A stretch of DNA of 64,000 bases from Akkermansiaceae bacterium (GCA_905181965.1 CAJIZY010000021.1:28047-92046), one strand, 5' to 3'. Positions 9,182 through 18,058 are shown, counted from the first letter of the stretch. Notes: generated by a model not told the origin, from the letters alone. Numbers and translations are program-made.

Positions 9182-10293
9182 CTACTTTTTGAAGGAGATG
9201 ATCGCGGTGGCCGCCATTGCAGGATCTAGCCGCTGCTTGAAAGACTGTTGAATCGCCTTCTGCGTCCTTAGCACTTTCCCATTATAAACCTGTTTGCCAT
9301 CCAGAAAAACTTTTACGGACTCGTCAAGATTCAACAGTTGGTCATTCAAATACAGAGTCAGAGGAGTTTCACCAGCACCCTTGATCGTAATTTCTTGGCC
9401 TTTTACCGAAGCAATACCACTGGTTACAAATATATCCCCTATCTTAATATCAGACTCTAGAGGAATAAATTCAACGACCATACCCTTTTCATTTGAGGCC
9501 AAGCCTTTCGTGTCTTAGTTGCCATCCACGGAACTGCCTCAGCATCCTTTTTTTTCATCCAGTGCCCCATCTCTGGGTAAATGGTGACTTTGTGCTCATA
9601 ACATCCTCGTTCTTTTTGAAGTTTTGCCAGTTTTTCACCCCATTGTGCTGCGACTTCATTTCGCTTATACGCCGCATCCTTACCCCCCATATAAATTCGG
9701 AAAGGTAGATTACAGAGTCCATCCGCTGTCGCGTCATTGGGATGACCCGCCATCATAGTTGCTGCACCAAAACGGTCTGCCAAACGTGGGGCCAGCTGAT
9801 ATACTCCATCGCCTCCAGCCGAGTAACCCATTAAATAGACCCGATTGGGATCAACCCCCTTCAGAGCCACCATGTCTTCGATGAGCTTCGAAAACAGCTC
9901 GTCAATGTGCCACTCGTGCCAAAGATTCCACGTGTCACTCGGTGCGCGCGGCGCAACATACCAACCTTCCTTCGGAACGTAGAGTTGAATTTGATTATTC
10001 CACTGTTGGTCATTCACCCGAGTCGGTGCTCCTCCTCCTCCGTGCATCGAAATGTAAAGCGCCCGCTTCCCTGGCTCAACCTCACCATAAAGTTTACCCA
10101 CGCATTTCATCGTCTTCTTCGCCGCCTTGATTTCGAAATATTGGAATCCACCCTTCACCTCTCTCATCTTAAGCTCACGATTCGCAGCCATTCCCTCAAA
10201 CGTCTCGGCCACGATCTTGGATGCTGCTTCCTTGGTCAGCTCAGCTCGAACCACCCCAAAAAAAGCCCCAACACAGCAAATCAAAATCTTCAT
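9182..10293 (-). CDS. Secreted esterase, PHB-depolymerase/dienelactone-hydrolase-like; frameshift near 9455-9490
   Basis: An alpha/beta hydrolase with signal peptide MKILICCVGAFFGVVRA, from the start at 10293. It shows the oxyanion/HG region ISMHGGGGAPTRVNDQQWNN, the nucleophile elbow GYSAGGDGVY (GxSxG) and a late His in EMGHWM, as expected for a Ser-His-Asp hydrolase. The first frame ends just after AWPQMKRVW, while a second frame (about 106 residues, LTLYLNDQLLNLDESVKV and FLDGKQVYNGKVLRT) supplies a beta-rich C-terminal domain like that found after this hydrolase domain in bacterial homologues. I therefore call one gene with a frameshift. The gap 9070-9181 upstream of the next gene holds nothing recognisable. 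Confidence 0.7.
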
Positions 10294-10323
10294 AAGAAAA
10301 CACACCATTAGTTTCAAAACCAA

Positions 10324-10565
10324 TCCATGTACCTAACATCTGCGCAACATTTCCAAAAGTCTTGCGGAGTAAAATGTTTCCAAAAGGCTTCCATGAATAC
10401 CGTGACCAGAATCCTCATCTCCATGATGTGGGAATTCAAAATTAGATAGATTCAGAGATCGATATCTCAGATTACAAATGTTCCACTGCTTGAAATTCCC
10501 TACAAAAAAATACCCTTCCGTATCACAACTAAAATGCCAATATTCGGATTCCTGAAAGAACGATA
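10324..10565. other. Divergent intergenic region
   Basis: About 240 bp separate the esterase gene (minus) and the oxidoreductase gene (plus). A minus-strand open frame of 79 codons crosses it, but it has no convincing protein features and overlaps the oxidoreductase start. The region is AT-rich and must hold the two promoters. I see no clear operator or terminator. Confidence 0.4.
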
Positions 10566-11615
10566 ATGACACCCAAGCAGAAAATCGGAATCATCGGTAG
10601 TGGCTTCATCGTCAATGATTGCCACCTCCCAGCCTACCGAAAAATCGGACTAAATATTACGGCGATCGCATCACGAACAAATGCCAATGCCTGCAAAACT
10701 GCAAAACTTCATAATATTCCCAAGGTCCACGAAAACATAGAGTCCCTCCTCGATGATTCCTCTATCGAAATTCTAGACATTGCAGTCCCTCCTCAACATC
10801 AACCCGATCTAATTCTTGCCGCCTGCCAGCGAGGAACGGTGAAAGGAATTCTTGCTCAGAAGCCCCTCGCTCTAGACTACGCGACCGCCCGTAACTTGGT
10901 CGACACATGTAAAGCAAAAGGAATCATCCTCGCGGTGAACCAAAATATGCGCTTCGACCCTTCAGTGGCCGAGGCATCTTCACTCCTCAGCGAGGGGCGG
11001 TTTGGAGATGCGGTCTTCACCACCATCACGATGCGCGGAATCCCCCACTGGCAACCTTGGCAAGCTGAACTCGAATCCGCTACCCTTAAGGTTATGTCAA
11101 TCCATCACCTCGACTGCCTTCGCTACTGGCATGGCAGCCCTGAAGCGATCTATTGCAGCACCCGCTCTGACCCACGCACCACCTTCCCACACCACGATGG
11201 GATCTGCACCAGTATCCTCGAGTATTCCGATGGCTTCCGCGCAACCATCATCGATGATGTTTGGACCGGGCCTGCTCATGAAGGCTGCCCGTCCGACATT
11301 CATATCGAATTTCGCATTGAAGGCACCCAAGGCCTCGCTATCGGAAGTATTGGTTGGTGTCAGGATCCTTATACCAGCCCTTCAACTTTGCGTCATGCAG
11401 CCATCGGGGACTCAAAATTCACTGAAGCAAAGCTCAAAGGCAGCTGGTTCCCCGATGCCTTCGGCGGCACCATGCTTGCTCTGCTCCGTGCTCTCCAACT
11501 CGAGACCCAGCTAACCATAGGCGGGTCTGATAATTTAAAAACCATTGCTCTAGTCGAAGCCGCCATCCTCAGCTCAACTGAAAAACGACGTGTTCTTCTC
11601 GACGAAATTCTCTAA
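10566..11615 (+). CDS. Gfo/Idh/MocA-family NAD(P)-dependent oxidoreductase
   Basis: A 349-residue cytoplasmic oxidoreductase. The N-terminal Rossmann fold begins KIGIIGSGFIVNDCHLPAY (GxGxxx). The catalytic EKP motif appears as AQKPLALDYATA, with the conserved Lys preserved and Gln in place of Glu. The C-terminal sheet domain contains the active-site-type H..D pair in MSIHHLDCLRYWHG. Family members interconvert hydroxyl and keto groups on sugars or inositols. The gene is 18 bp upstream of a sugar-phosphate-isomerase-like gene, a pairing common in sugar or polyol catabolic units. The substrate cannot be told from sequence. Confidence 0.88.
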   Translation: MTPKQKIGIIGSGFIVNDCHLPAYRKIGLNITAIASRTNANACKTAKLHNIPKVHENIESLLDDSSIEILDIAVPPQHQPDLILAACQRGTVKGILAQKPLALDYATARNLVDTCKAKGIILAVNQNMRFDPSVAEASSLLSEGRFGDAVFTTITMRGIPHWQPWQAELESATLKVMSIHHLDCLRYWHGSPEAIYCSTRSDPRTTFPHHDGICTSILEYSDGFRATIIDDVWTGPAHEGCPSDIHIEFRIEGTQGLAIGSIGWCQDPYTSPSTLRHAAIGDSKFTEAKLKGSWFPDAFGGTMLALLRALQLETQLTIGGSDNLKTIALVEAAILSSTEKRRVLLDEIL

Positions 11616-11633
11616 ACTTAAGACCTTCAACTA

Positions 11634-12491
11634 ATGAAACTTGGAATCATCAACAGCGCGTTTAGCCAAGCCGGCGTCGACACCGTCACTGGCCTCGAGC
11701 ATATCGCACGAATCGGATTCGACTCCGTCGATATCTTTACGGAGCCCTCTATGATTTCAACTGACGAAATATCTGCGATTACTAAAACCTGCGAAGCCAA
11801 CAAACTCCCCATCTTCTCTCTTCCTGTCGTTGCAATAGGCCTAATCGATTTCAATGAACCGGTCCGCGAATACCACATCGCCCGCTGCAAGGAATTCATT
11901 GATCTCGCCGCCCATTGGGGTGCCAAAAACATCCTACTAGTTCTTGGCGAATATATTTGGCAGCGCGAAGTCATCCCTCCCGAAGAACAATGGCGATGGG
12001 GGCTCGAGTGCTGCCGCATTCTAGGCGACTACGCCGACCGCAAAGGCGTCGACATTGCCCTCGAACTTGAACCCTTCCGCCTTAGCCTGCTCTGCAGCAT
12101 TGATGAGATGTCCCGCTTCGTTCGCGAATGCGACCACCCGCGGGTCCGGGCCAACATCGACATCTCCCATCTCGTCCTCGCCGACAACGGACCCGAAGAA
12201 ATTTCAAAACTGGCCGGCCAAGCCATTCACGTCCACATTAGTGATTGCGATGGCATGGTCCATGGCGATCTCCCACCGGGACGCGGTGTCGTGAAATTCT
12301 CACCATATTTGAATGCGATTAAGGAACTGAAAATCGACGGGGCGATTTCGATTGAGTTGGAGTATTCTCCGGATCCCTCCCGCATCGTCGAGTGGGTCGA
12401 AGAGGCGTATCGGGAGACTGACCGACTCATGGACCAGGTCGGCCTGCGGCGGTTAACGCCCCGTTCAAGCAATGAGCCCTCCTTCCAATAG
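11634..12491 (+). CDS. Sugar phosphate isomerase/epimerase (xylose-isomerase-like TIM barrel)
   Basis: A 285-residue AP-endonuclease-2/xylose-isomerase-like barrel. Metal-binding acids sit in the usual strands: ALELEPF, RANIDISHLVL, VHISDCDGMVHGDLPPGRG (D, H, the product-side turn) and ISIELEYSPDP. It is co-directional with the Gfo/Idh gene 18 bp upstream, and the two probably act on the same sugar or polyol. The tail after MDQVGLR (RLTPRSSNEPSFQ) lies exactly over a broken integrase fragment on the other strand, so the gene's last codons may derive from an insertion or deletion junction (inference). Confidence 0.88.
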   Translation: MKLGIINSAFSQAGVDTVTGLEHIARIGFDSVDIFTEPSMISTDEISAITKTCEANKLPIFSLPVVAIGLIDFNEPVREYHIARCKEFIDLAAHWGAKNILLVLGEYIWQREVIPPEEQWRWGLECCRILGDYADRKGVDIALELEPFRLSLLCSIDEMSRFVRECDHPRVRANIDISHLVLADNGPEEISKLAGQAIHVHISDCDGMVHGDLPPGRGVVKFSPYLNAIKELKIDGAISIELEYSPDPSRIVEWVEEAYRETDRLMDQVGLRRLTPRSSNEPSFQ

Positions 12492-12596
12492 AGGGAGAAC
12501 ATCGGGTATCCGTCCTTACGATTGACAGTGTAGATCTTAACCCGGGCCGGTTCCGATCTCCACGACACTGCTGCGGCGTTTGCGCTTCCGGGTCAT
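12476..12596 (-). pseudogene. N-terminal remnant of a tyrosine-recombinase-type integrase
   Basis: Reading down from the ATG at 12596, the protein begins MTRKRKRRSSVVEIGTGP. After a one-base frame change it continues VKIYTVNRKDGYPMFSLYW. From memory, this is how the arm-binding N-terminus of integrases common in Verrucomicrobiota begins (a basic start, then V-x-I-Y-x-V-x-R-x-D-G). Everything downstream is missing: the fragment runs into the end of the isomerase gene. It lies 3' of tRNA-Pro in the same direction, the standard order for tRNA-integrated islands. Identification rests on recalled family resemblance of a short fragment. Confidence 0.5.
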
Positions 12597-12712
12597 CGGA
12601 CCCGGTTGCCGTGTCAAGTTTGCTGGAATTCTTTTTGGAATTCCTGTCGCGACATCGCCGCGATCCTTGGATTTCGTTGATCCTGAAACACTTGGGGGAG
12701 TGCTCCTAGGAG

Positions 12713-12790
<78 letters not shown>

Positions 12791-12877
12791 TCACTTCAAG
12801 GGCGGGAAACTGTGTCAGACAGCGACATTTGGCAAGCCGAAATCTCTGACTTTTCTCAGAAAAAGCCTCCACTCTAC

Positions 12878-13876
12878 TTAGCAACAGCACCAAAAGTCCT
12901 TCCCTTCTCTAAAACCTACCTCATTAGCCAACTTTCTGACTTCGAATCGCCCCCCTCCGACTCCCACCGCTGCCAATAAAATAGAATCCCGCCAGCGGCG
13001 CCCGAACTCCTCCGCGCCCGCGATTGGAGCCCCCTGGCACGTTCTTCCTATCCTTTTGGGACTCACCTCAAAATACCCTCGCAAATTGATTCCCCGCAAA
13101 ATCAACTCACGACCCAATACCTTCCCAATCGGTCCAGCTCCCGAAATCACCACTCCCTTCTTCTGGATTTCCGGGAGGCGAGCCAAGGCATCGGCTTTTA
13201 GCGTTAGCATCGTCTTGTGATCAAATCGTGGATCGCTTCGGGTCAACCGACCCGGTCGATCATACCAATCGTACAGAAAATCCGGCACTTTTCCAAACCG
13301 TGCACCATGCTCGAGCAAGCGAAGCCACAAATCGTAATCCTCCGCAAAACCATTTCGCAGATACCCACCAACCTCCTCAAACAAGCTCTTCGTCATCATC
13401 ACCGAAGGTTGCACTACCGGACTCTCTACGAATCGCTCACGCGAAACCTTCTCCGGAGTGTCCAAACCATTCACCCAATCAACATACCGATGCATTCCAT
13501 CGCCCATCGCAGCCTTAAGTGAAATTCCGCAACTCACTACCTCACACTCACCTACCTCCAACAAGCCAACCTGCTTCTTGATCCTTGTGGAGCTACAGCG
13601 ATCATCCGCGTCCATCCGCGCCAACCACCTTCCCCGACTCTCAGAAACCGCTAGGTCTAGCGCGTCCAACAACCTCGGTTTATTCCCCAAATCAATCACC
13701 CTAAGTCGTGGATCATCTCGAGACAAAAACTCAGCTCTTACCAATTCGGAACAACCATTCAATACCGCCACTATCTCAAGGTTCTCGTAGGTTTGCCTGA
13801 CCAAATCATTAAGAGCAAGACCCGCATCCGGCACACCGGGACCAACCGGAAAAACGACTGACACCAAATCGCTCAT
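12878..13876 (-). CDS. Family 2 glycosyltransferase
   Basis: A 332-residue protein with an N-terminal GT-A domain: VSVVFPVGPGVPDAGLALND, LEIVAVLNGC, GRWLARMDADDRC (the DxD-type metal motif), then PVVQPSVMMTK and the acceptor region NGFAEDYDLWLRLLEHG. The C-terminal 90 residues look like a Rossmann-like sequence (VVISGAGPIGKVLGRELILRG), an add-on seen in some GT2 proteins with a coenzyme-binding-like tail. The ATG at 13876 directly follows the TAG of the CPXCG gene, so the two are probably coupled. Probable role is cell-surface polysaccharide or glycolipid synthesis; the sugar is unknown. Confidence 0.85.
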   Translation of the reverse strand: MSDLVSVVFPVGPGVPDAGLALNDLVRQTYENLEIVAVLNGCSELVRAEFLSRDDPRLRVIDLGNKPRLLDALDLAVSESRGRWLARMDADDRCSSTRIKKQVGLLEVGECEVVSCGISLKAAMGDGMHRYVDWVNGLDTPEKVSRERFVESPVVQPSVMMTKSLFEEVGGYLRNGFAEDYDLWLRLLEHGARFGKVPDFLYDWYDRPGRLTRSDPRFDHKTMLTLKADALARLPEIQKKGVVISGAGPIGKVLGRELILRGINLRGYFEVSPKRIGRTCQGAPIAGAEEFGRRWRDSILLAAVGVGGGRFEVRKLANEVGFREGKDFWCCC

Positions 13877-14047
13877 CTAGTAACCTCCACTCGCGCTTAC
13901 CCCTCCTTGCTCATCGACCAAGAGCGTCATCGGGCGTCAACACACCTCGCAATCGTAGTCCATCTGGCTTCCGTAGTCCTCCGGCGCCACCACCGAAATA
14001 GCAAACCACTCACCGCAGGATGGACATTGGACCTCACTGTCATTCAT
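13877..14047 (-). CDS. CPXCG-family Cys-rich protein with in-frame TGA, probable selenoprotein
   Basis: The start at 14047 gives MNDSEVQCPSCGEWFAIS, then SQMDYDCEVC, then TGA at 13939-13937, and the same frame continues RPMTLLVDEQGGVSASGGY to a TAG at 13879-13877. CPXCG proteins normally read DC-x-VCC-RP here, so TGA sits at the second Cys of the CC pair (residue 37 of 56). The family resembles a small zinc ribbon (CPxC ... CxxCC); its function is not established. Reading through restores the family's normal length and places the stop directly before the next ATG. A hairpin with a GGUC loop begins 11 nt after the TGA (separate entry). I infer selenocysteine; a simple truncation would lose the conserved RPMTL. 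Confidence 0.72.
13909..13925 (-). promoter_or_regulatory. Candidate bacterial SECIS element in the CPXCG gene
   Basis: Downstream of the TGA the transcript reads GCUC UU GGUC G AU GAGC. GCUC (13925-13922) pairs with GAGC (13912-13909), then come one U-U mismatch, one U-A pair and an apical GGUCG. The GGUC starts 17 nt after the TGA; in E. coli fdhF a GGUC loop starts about 18 nt after its UGA. The stem is short, so this is suggestive only. Confidence 0.5.
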
Positions 14048-14285
14048 ATTTGAAGAATCCACCTGAACAGGTGAGTCGGCAACCGTTTCTTTTGCTATCC
14101 TGAAATCGGGATCCTTCCCTCCAAAAACTCTCAATTCTCCTCATCAATTTTGTGATCCCTCGCCTGATAAAGAACGATGAATCCACAAGAATCTTAATCT
14201 TACGAAATAAATCACGACATCACTGGATGGCATCCAGTTTCAAATCGAGACTCAGCAACGGTGACTCCACCCTCAAATCTCAAAC

Positions 14286-15008
14286 CTATCTTAGTCGAAA
14301 AATAAAAGGAATGGCTGCTTTCGTTGCAACTCCCTGTCCAGCAGAATCTTTTGCCGGCACGAAACGGTAGAGTCTTGCCGCCTTCAAGGCGGCTGCATCT
14401 AGCGATCCACTACCACTGCTTGATGCAACCCTAGCATTTGAAACCCGCCCAGAAGGCGCCACGCCTACCAGAACGACCACCTTACCCTCAATCCCAGACC
14501 GTCGAGCTCCACTAGGATAAACGGGCGCACTGCGGAAAACAACCTTCGCAGAACTTGGCTTGCTTGTTGATGTGGGATTACGAACCACCTGAGATTTAGG
14601 TTTCACCTCAGGCTTCTTTTTTTCGTCCCAAGGTTCAAAAGCTTCCTCTGACCAAGCCAGATCGTCCATCGTCGGTATTTCTTCGATTTTGGGAATAGGA
14701 ATGGCATCGGGTGACTGCACCAATTGCAGGTCAAGTGGAACCGATGAAAGCGGAGGAATCGAAATACTCGGCGAAGATTCGTAGTTTTTTGAAACCTTTT
14801 CTACTTCCTCGAGTTTCTCGATTTCTTCTGAATACTGAACGACTGGCCCACTTGATTCGACAACGTAAAGAGCTGTCGCGAGAGAGATCGAAATGAGAGC
14901 CAAGGCCCCAAAGACACCAAGCACGATAAAAACCGAACCAATTGACGAAAACAAAAGCTCGCGACGACACGGCAATTTTATTTCGAGGGTTGGACGTTCT
15001 ATGTTCAT
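14286..15008 (-). CDS. TonB-family protein
   Basis: A 240-residue energy transducer. One N-terminal transmembrane helix (IGSVFIVLGVFGALALISIS) follows a short basic cytoplasmic stretch. A long acidic/proline periplasmic linker comes next (EEIEKLEEVEKVSKNYESS, PKIEEIPTMDDLAWSEE). The C-terminal TonB domain includes APVYPSGARRSGIEGKVVVL, VAPSGRVSNARVASSSGSGS, LDAAALKAARLYRFVPAK and the terminal PFIFRLR. It lies just after the MerC-like gene (90 bp gap) without ExbB/ExbD, so it must use motor proteins from another locus, such as those at 47.8-49.0 or 51.9-53 kb. The 240 bp to the next gene (14048-14285) contain only a small ctggat/atccag hairpin. Confidence 0.88.
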   Translation of the reverse strand: MNIERPTLEIKLPCRRELLFSSIGSVFIVLGVFGALALISISLATALYVVESSGPVVQYSEEIEKLEEVEKVSKNYESSPSISIPPLSSVPLDLQLVQSPDAIPIPKIEEIPTMDDLAWSEEAFEPWDEKKKPEVKPKSQVVRNPTSTSKPSSAKVVFRSAPVYPSGARRSGIEGKVVVLVGVAPSGRVSNARVASSSGSGSLDAAALKAARLYRFVPAKDSAGQGVATKAAIPFIFRLR

Positions 15009-15098
15009 AACGACGAATCTTTTTTTAAGATCTGAAGCCGACGCGACGAAGGAGTGAGGCTAAATGACTGAAAAGTTGAAACCAGATAGAGCTCAATA

Positions 15099-15749
15099 TT
15101 AGCAACGAGAGCAATCGCCAACTGAGCAAATCCAAACACCTGAACGGAGATTTCCTACATGAGCTGCAATTAAGAATACTCCGCCAAGGGTGGTTATGAT
15201 CGCTGCTGGCGGGATATGCAGCGAAGTTTCTCCGGACTCCGAAACTTGAATACTGGGGCAGCACCCGTCTACGCAAGCTTCTGTATCAGTAGGCTCATCC
15301 ATTGCCTCGCTAGCACATCCCTCGCAACTCGATTCACAAGATTCATCACACGACGATTCACAGGCTTCAACTTTTGCAGGTTCAGCTCCATTCGTTGGCT
15401 CATTAACTAACCCCGAAACGGGATTATCAACCTTGGAAAAGGCGGGAAGAGTCGCCCCAAAAAGAACGAAAACAATTCCAACCGAGGCTGAAACAACTAT
15501 CCAGCGCTTCCGATGTTTCCGATATCCTTTCAGAAGAGAAAAGCCGGCAAGAGGAACAATAAAAATCGCAACGAGGGCATGTGAAGCAGGGTGCGCCCAG
15601 ATCTTACCGAAAGTTGGCAGAAAAATAAGCAGTACTGGTGCCAGAGCACAGTGAATCGCACATAAAACTGAGGTCGCAACGCCAATTCGGTCAGCAGTTT
15701 TCTCGGTGAGTTGGATTCGGTTCGGATCGGCGGCAGCGGCTATGTTCAT
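15099..15749 (-). CDS. MerC-domain membrane protein with Cys-rich loop
   Basis: About 216 residues. The MerC signature is visible at residues about 20-45 (ADRIGVATSVLCAIHCALAP, with the paired Cys of helix one). Helices follow at VLLIFLP, HALVAIFIVPLAGFSLL, WIVVSASVGIVFVLFG and PPAAIITTLGGVFLIAAHVGN. Between the third and fourth helices is an unusual loop dense in Cys and acids (ACESSCDESCESSCEGC and ACVDGCCPSI). MerC imports mercuric ions, but chromosomal MerC-domain proteins are found without mer operons. The Cys/Asp/Glu loop and the adjacent tonB gene suggest a metal role (inference). The start at 15749 is preferred over a GTG at 15761. Confidence 0.75.
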   Translation of the reverse strand: MNIAAAADPNRIQLTEKTADRIGVATSVLCAIHCALAPVLLIFLPTFGKIWAHPASHALVAIFIVPLAGFSLLKGYRKHRKRWIVVSASVGIVFVLFGATLPAFSKVDNPVSGLVNEPTNGAEPAKVEACESSCDESCESSCEGCASEAMDEPTDTEACVDGCCPSIQVSESGETSLHIPPAAIITTLGGVFLIAAHVGNLRSGVWICSVGDCSRC

Positions 15750-15761
15750 AATAAAAATCAC

Positions 15762-16158
15762 AAAAGATTCTCGCCATATTGTCTTAGCGCAGGCGAATCA
15801 AGTAGCAGTGTTTGGGTAATAAACAAACCAAAGAAAAGCACCTCGGGACGTGGCAAGAACATCACTTCCGGCTCTCATTCGTATGGATGTTAAACTGATA
15901 CCCGTTGGAAGTCTTTTCTTATCGCAGTTTACTTGCAATAATAAAATGCGTCTTTTTGGGAATTTTTCTAAAAAAGAATACCGATTCTCTAGTCAAGGAC
16001 TAGCGAAGGTCGATTTTAGAACAGGGCTCTATAATCCACGTTTCCATCGTATCTTCAGGGGCTAATAAGATAAGATCGCTTATAAAGATTAAGCGAAACG
16101 ACCTCAGCTGAAAGACTCGCTGCACTTAAGCCATCCTTTCACTGAAACTAAGACAGCC
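15762..16158. other. Gene-poor intergenic region, 397 bp
   Basis: No credible gene: a plus-strand frame at 15850-16065 has no recognisable protein features. It contains a perfect 6 bp hairpin CTAGTC AAG GACTAG (15989-16003) and an AT-rich imperfect inverted repeat GCAATAATAAAATGC near 15930-15945, which loosely resembles a Fur-family operator about 180 bp upstream of the MerC-like gene. Neither is strong evidence of function. Confidence 0.4.
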
Positions 16159-17037
16159 TTATTTTAACCGGTCAACCATCTCAAGCCCCAGTCGGGGAGC
16201 ATAGATGACACCCTTTGAGCCAAGACCATTAATCATCCACCCTTTACCTTCTTGGAATTCCACTACCGGCCTGCTTCGGTTGATAATTGGACGAATACCT
16301 GCCACATGATTAACCACTTCGTAATCGCGCGCTGTGAAATTCTTCAGGATGTTTTCGACTTTTCTACGACCTTCGTCTGTTGGCCCGCTTTCCAGACGAT
16401 CCCAATCGTAAGTCGCACCGACTCGGTAGAGGTTCCCACCAATTGGAATGAGCCAGCCGGCTCGATTTAGAATCCGGCTCTCGCCCCAACCCGGAATACG
16501 AACGGTAAGGATCTCTCCCTTCGCGCTTCGATGATCGATATCCGAAAAGTCACGACGTATTAGCCCCGAAGCTCCCGTACACCAAATCTGAGAACCTCCC
16601 AGCGGAGCATCATGCCACTCTCCTCCTTTATCCAAAAACTCCTCACGAGCCGCTTCCAAAAATCTTGGACAATCCAACCATCCACCTTGTTTCCAAAGAA
16701 CACCCTCATCCGTAACGTCAGCGATCCATGGTTTAACAAGCTCACGTTTTCGTTCAAACTTTGCTCGGTCAACCTCATCAAACCACAAGCGTAAAATAGG
16801 CACGGAATGGAAGAGTCGCTTTCCCAAACTTTGATAAAACGGAAGCGCGATCTCCCAAGCTTTTTGAACCTCCCAACTCGGTTCAAAATTACGACCCGCA
16901 ACCGGATTGACTAAGCCTGCCGCCACTTGAGAGCTCCCCCCGTGGCCGTCATCGACAACACGCACGCGATACCCGGCACGCTGCAACTGCAAGGCTACAC
17001 AAGCTCCTGCCAGACCAAACCCGATAACTTCCACCAT
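16159..17037 (-). CDS. FAD-dependent oxidoreductase (DAO family)
   Basis: A 292-residue flavoprotein. The dinucleotide-binding motif is at the extreme N-terminus (VEVIGFGLAGACVALQLQRA, GxGxxG, followed by the acidic VVDDGHGGSS). The DAO-type region AAGLVNPVAGRNFEPSW and the C-terminal FAD region VAGIRPIINRSRPVVEF and GLGSKGVIYAPRLG are also present. It is shorter than glycine oxidase or the MnmC C-terminal domain (about 370 residues), so the substrate-binding domain is reduced. The substrate is unknown: D-amino acid or sarcosine-like amines are possible. It is divergent from the thioredoxin-like gene. Confidence 0.8.
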   Translation of the reverse strand: MVEVIGFGLAGACVALQLQRAGYRVRVVDDGHGGSSQVAAGLVNPVAGRNFEPSWEVQKAWEIALPFYQSLGKRLFHSVPILRLWFDEVDRAKFERKRELVKPWIADVTDEGVLWKQGGWLDCPRFLEAAREEFLDKGGEWHDAPLGGSQIWCTGASGLIRRDFSDIDHRSAKGEILTVRIPGWGESRILNRAGWLIPIGGNLYRVGATYDWDRLESGPTDEGRRKVENILKNFTARDYEVVNHVAGIRPIINRSRPVVEFQEGKGWMINGLGSKGVIYAPRLGLEMVDRLK

Positions 17038-17308
17038 CAGTGCCTAGAGCTGGATATTTAAAGCCACTAAAATTAGACGGGCCTTCACTCTCGCCGTTCC
17101 AGTGAAGGAAGTTCCAATATTTGCCATGACGACATTAAAAACCATCAGTCTGCATCTGCAAAGCGTGAAGCTATTTTGCTAACTTCTGGTTTTTTAAATC
17201 CAGGAAAATTACTTAATTCAGGATCAGAACCCCTGAGATTTTCCTAGCCTGAGCGAATAAATCGGGGACTTGCTCTCGACCAAAGAGATTCTATGATCCC
17301 TACAGCCC
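17038..17308. other. Divergent intergenic region with a hairpin at 17082-17108
   Basis: The 271 bp between the divergent oxidoreductase and thioredoxin-like genes contain no gene. A perfect 8 bp stem CCTTCACT/AGTGAAGG with an 11-base loop lies at 17082-17108, within the presumed leader of the minus-strand gene. I see no T-tract, so it is more likely a leader structure or operator than a terminator. Confidence 0.4.
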
Positions 17309-17983
17309 ATGAAACTTATTTTTGCTCTGACCCTCAGCTTCACCTCCTTCGCGGGAGCATTTAAGATTCCAAGAGAAGCGCACAATCTTGCGCAACTCGA
17401 TGAAGTTCAGGAAAAAGCAACTAAAGCAAAGCAACCAATTGCTTTTGTCATCGCAGAGAAAAAAATGACCGCGACATGAGTTGATTGCCCAGGAGCCGTC
17501 AGTGTGTCGGCCAGTAAAGCAGTCCTCGGATTTTCAAAAAGTATTGTCGTCGATGTCTCGGAAACCGCCGGTCTTCCAGCTCTTATTAAAAATGCCTACC
17601 GGACTGGAGGCGCATCAATTCCTATCGTCATCTTTACAGATCCGGGTGTGACCCAGATTTTTGGCCGTTACGATCACCCCGCGATGAAAAGCCAGAAGTA
17701 TGGAACAATTTTCAAACCAGCACGCGATGGCGTCGCCAAAGCTAAAAAAGACGGTAATTTTCCCGGAGGAGGGAAGCCCGTCGTAGTCATCAAAGTTCAG
17801 GGTGGAAAAGTTGAAAGTTGGAAAAGTTCTGCCGGAACCGAAATCAGAGCCAAACTCGTGGCTATTGAAGACGAAAAGACCTATCTTTTCGTCACTGAAG
17901 CTGGAAAAAAGATCCGTGCGACTGCCGCACAACTCGATGAAACTAGCGTCACAAAGGCGCGCAAGTTGGCAGGATTAAAGTAA
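17309..17983 (+). CDS. Secreted thioredoxin-like protein with in-frame TGA (UVDC), probable selenoprotein
   Basis: Opening at the ATG at 17309 gives a signal peptide (MKLIFALTLSFTSFAGA) and then a thioredoxin-like first strand, QPIAFVIAEKKMTAT. TGA at 17477-17479 (codon 57) follows, and the same frame continues VDCPGAVSVSASKAVLGF to 17983, 224 residues in all. The TGA therefore forms a UxxC motif where related proteins have CxxC after the first strand. Later, SIPIVIFTDPGVTQIFGRYD gives the usual cis-Pro-type strand. A plain stop would leave a signal peptide and 40 residues, with a long unexplained open frame downstream. A weak hairpin (GCCG/CGGC, 17495-17511) lies 15 nt after the TGA but lacks a GG loop start, so SECIS support is poorer than in the other two cases. 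Confidence 0.65.
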
Positions 17984-18058
17984 AGCCTAAGTCTCTATCC
18001 CACATCTGACTTAGACCGTTCAATTATTAACGAAGGTTGCTTGCCAGCAAAAAATAAA

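Noticed and set aside
15930..15945. Fur/Zur-like operator upstream of the MerC-like gene
   Set aside because: The repeat is imperfect and about 180 bp from the start; kept only as a remark in the intergenic entry.
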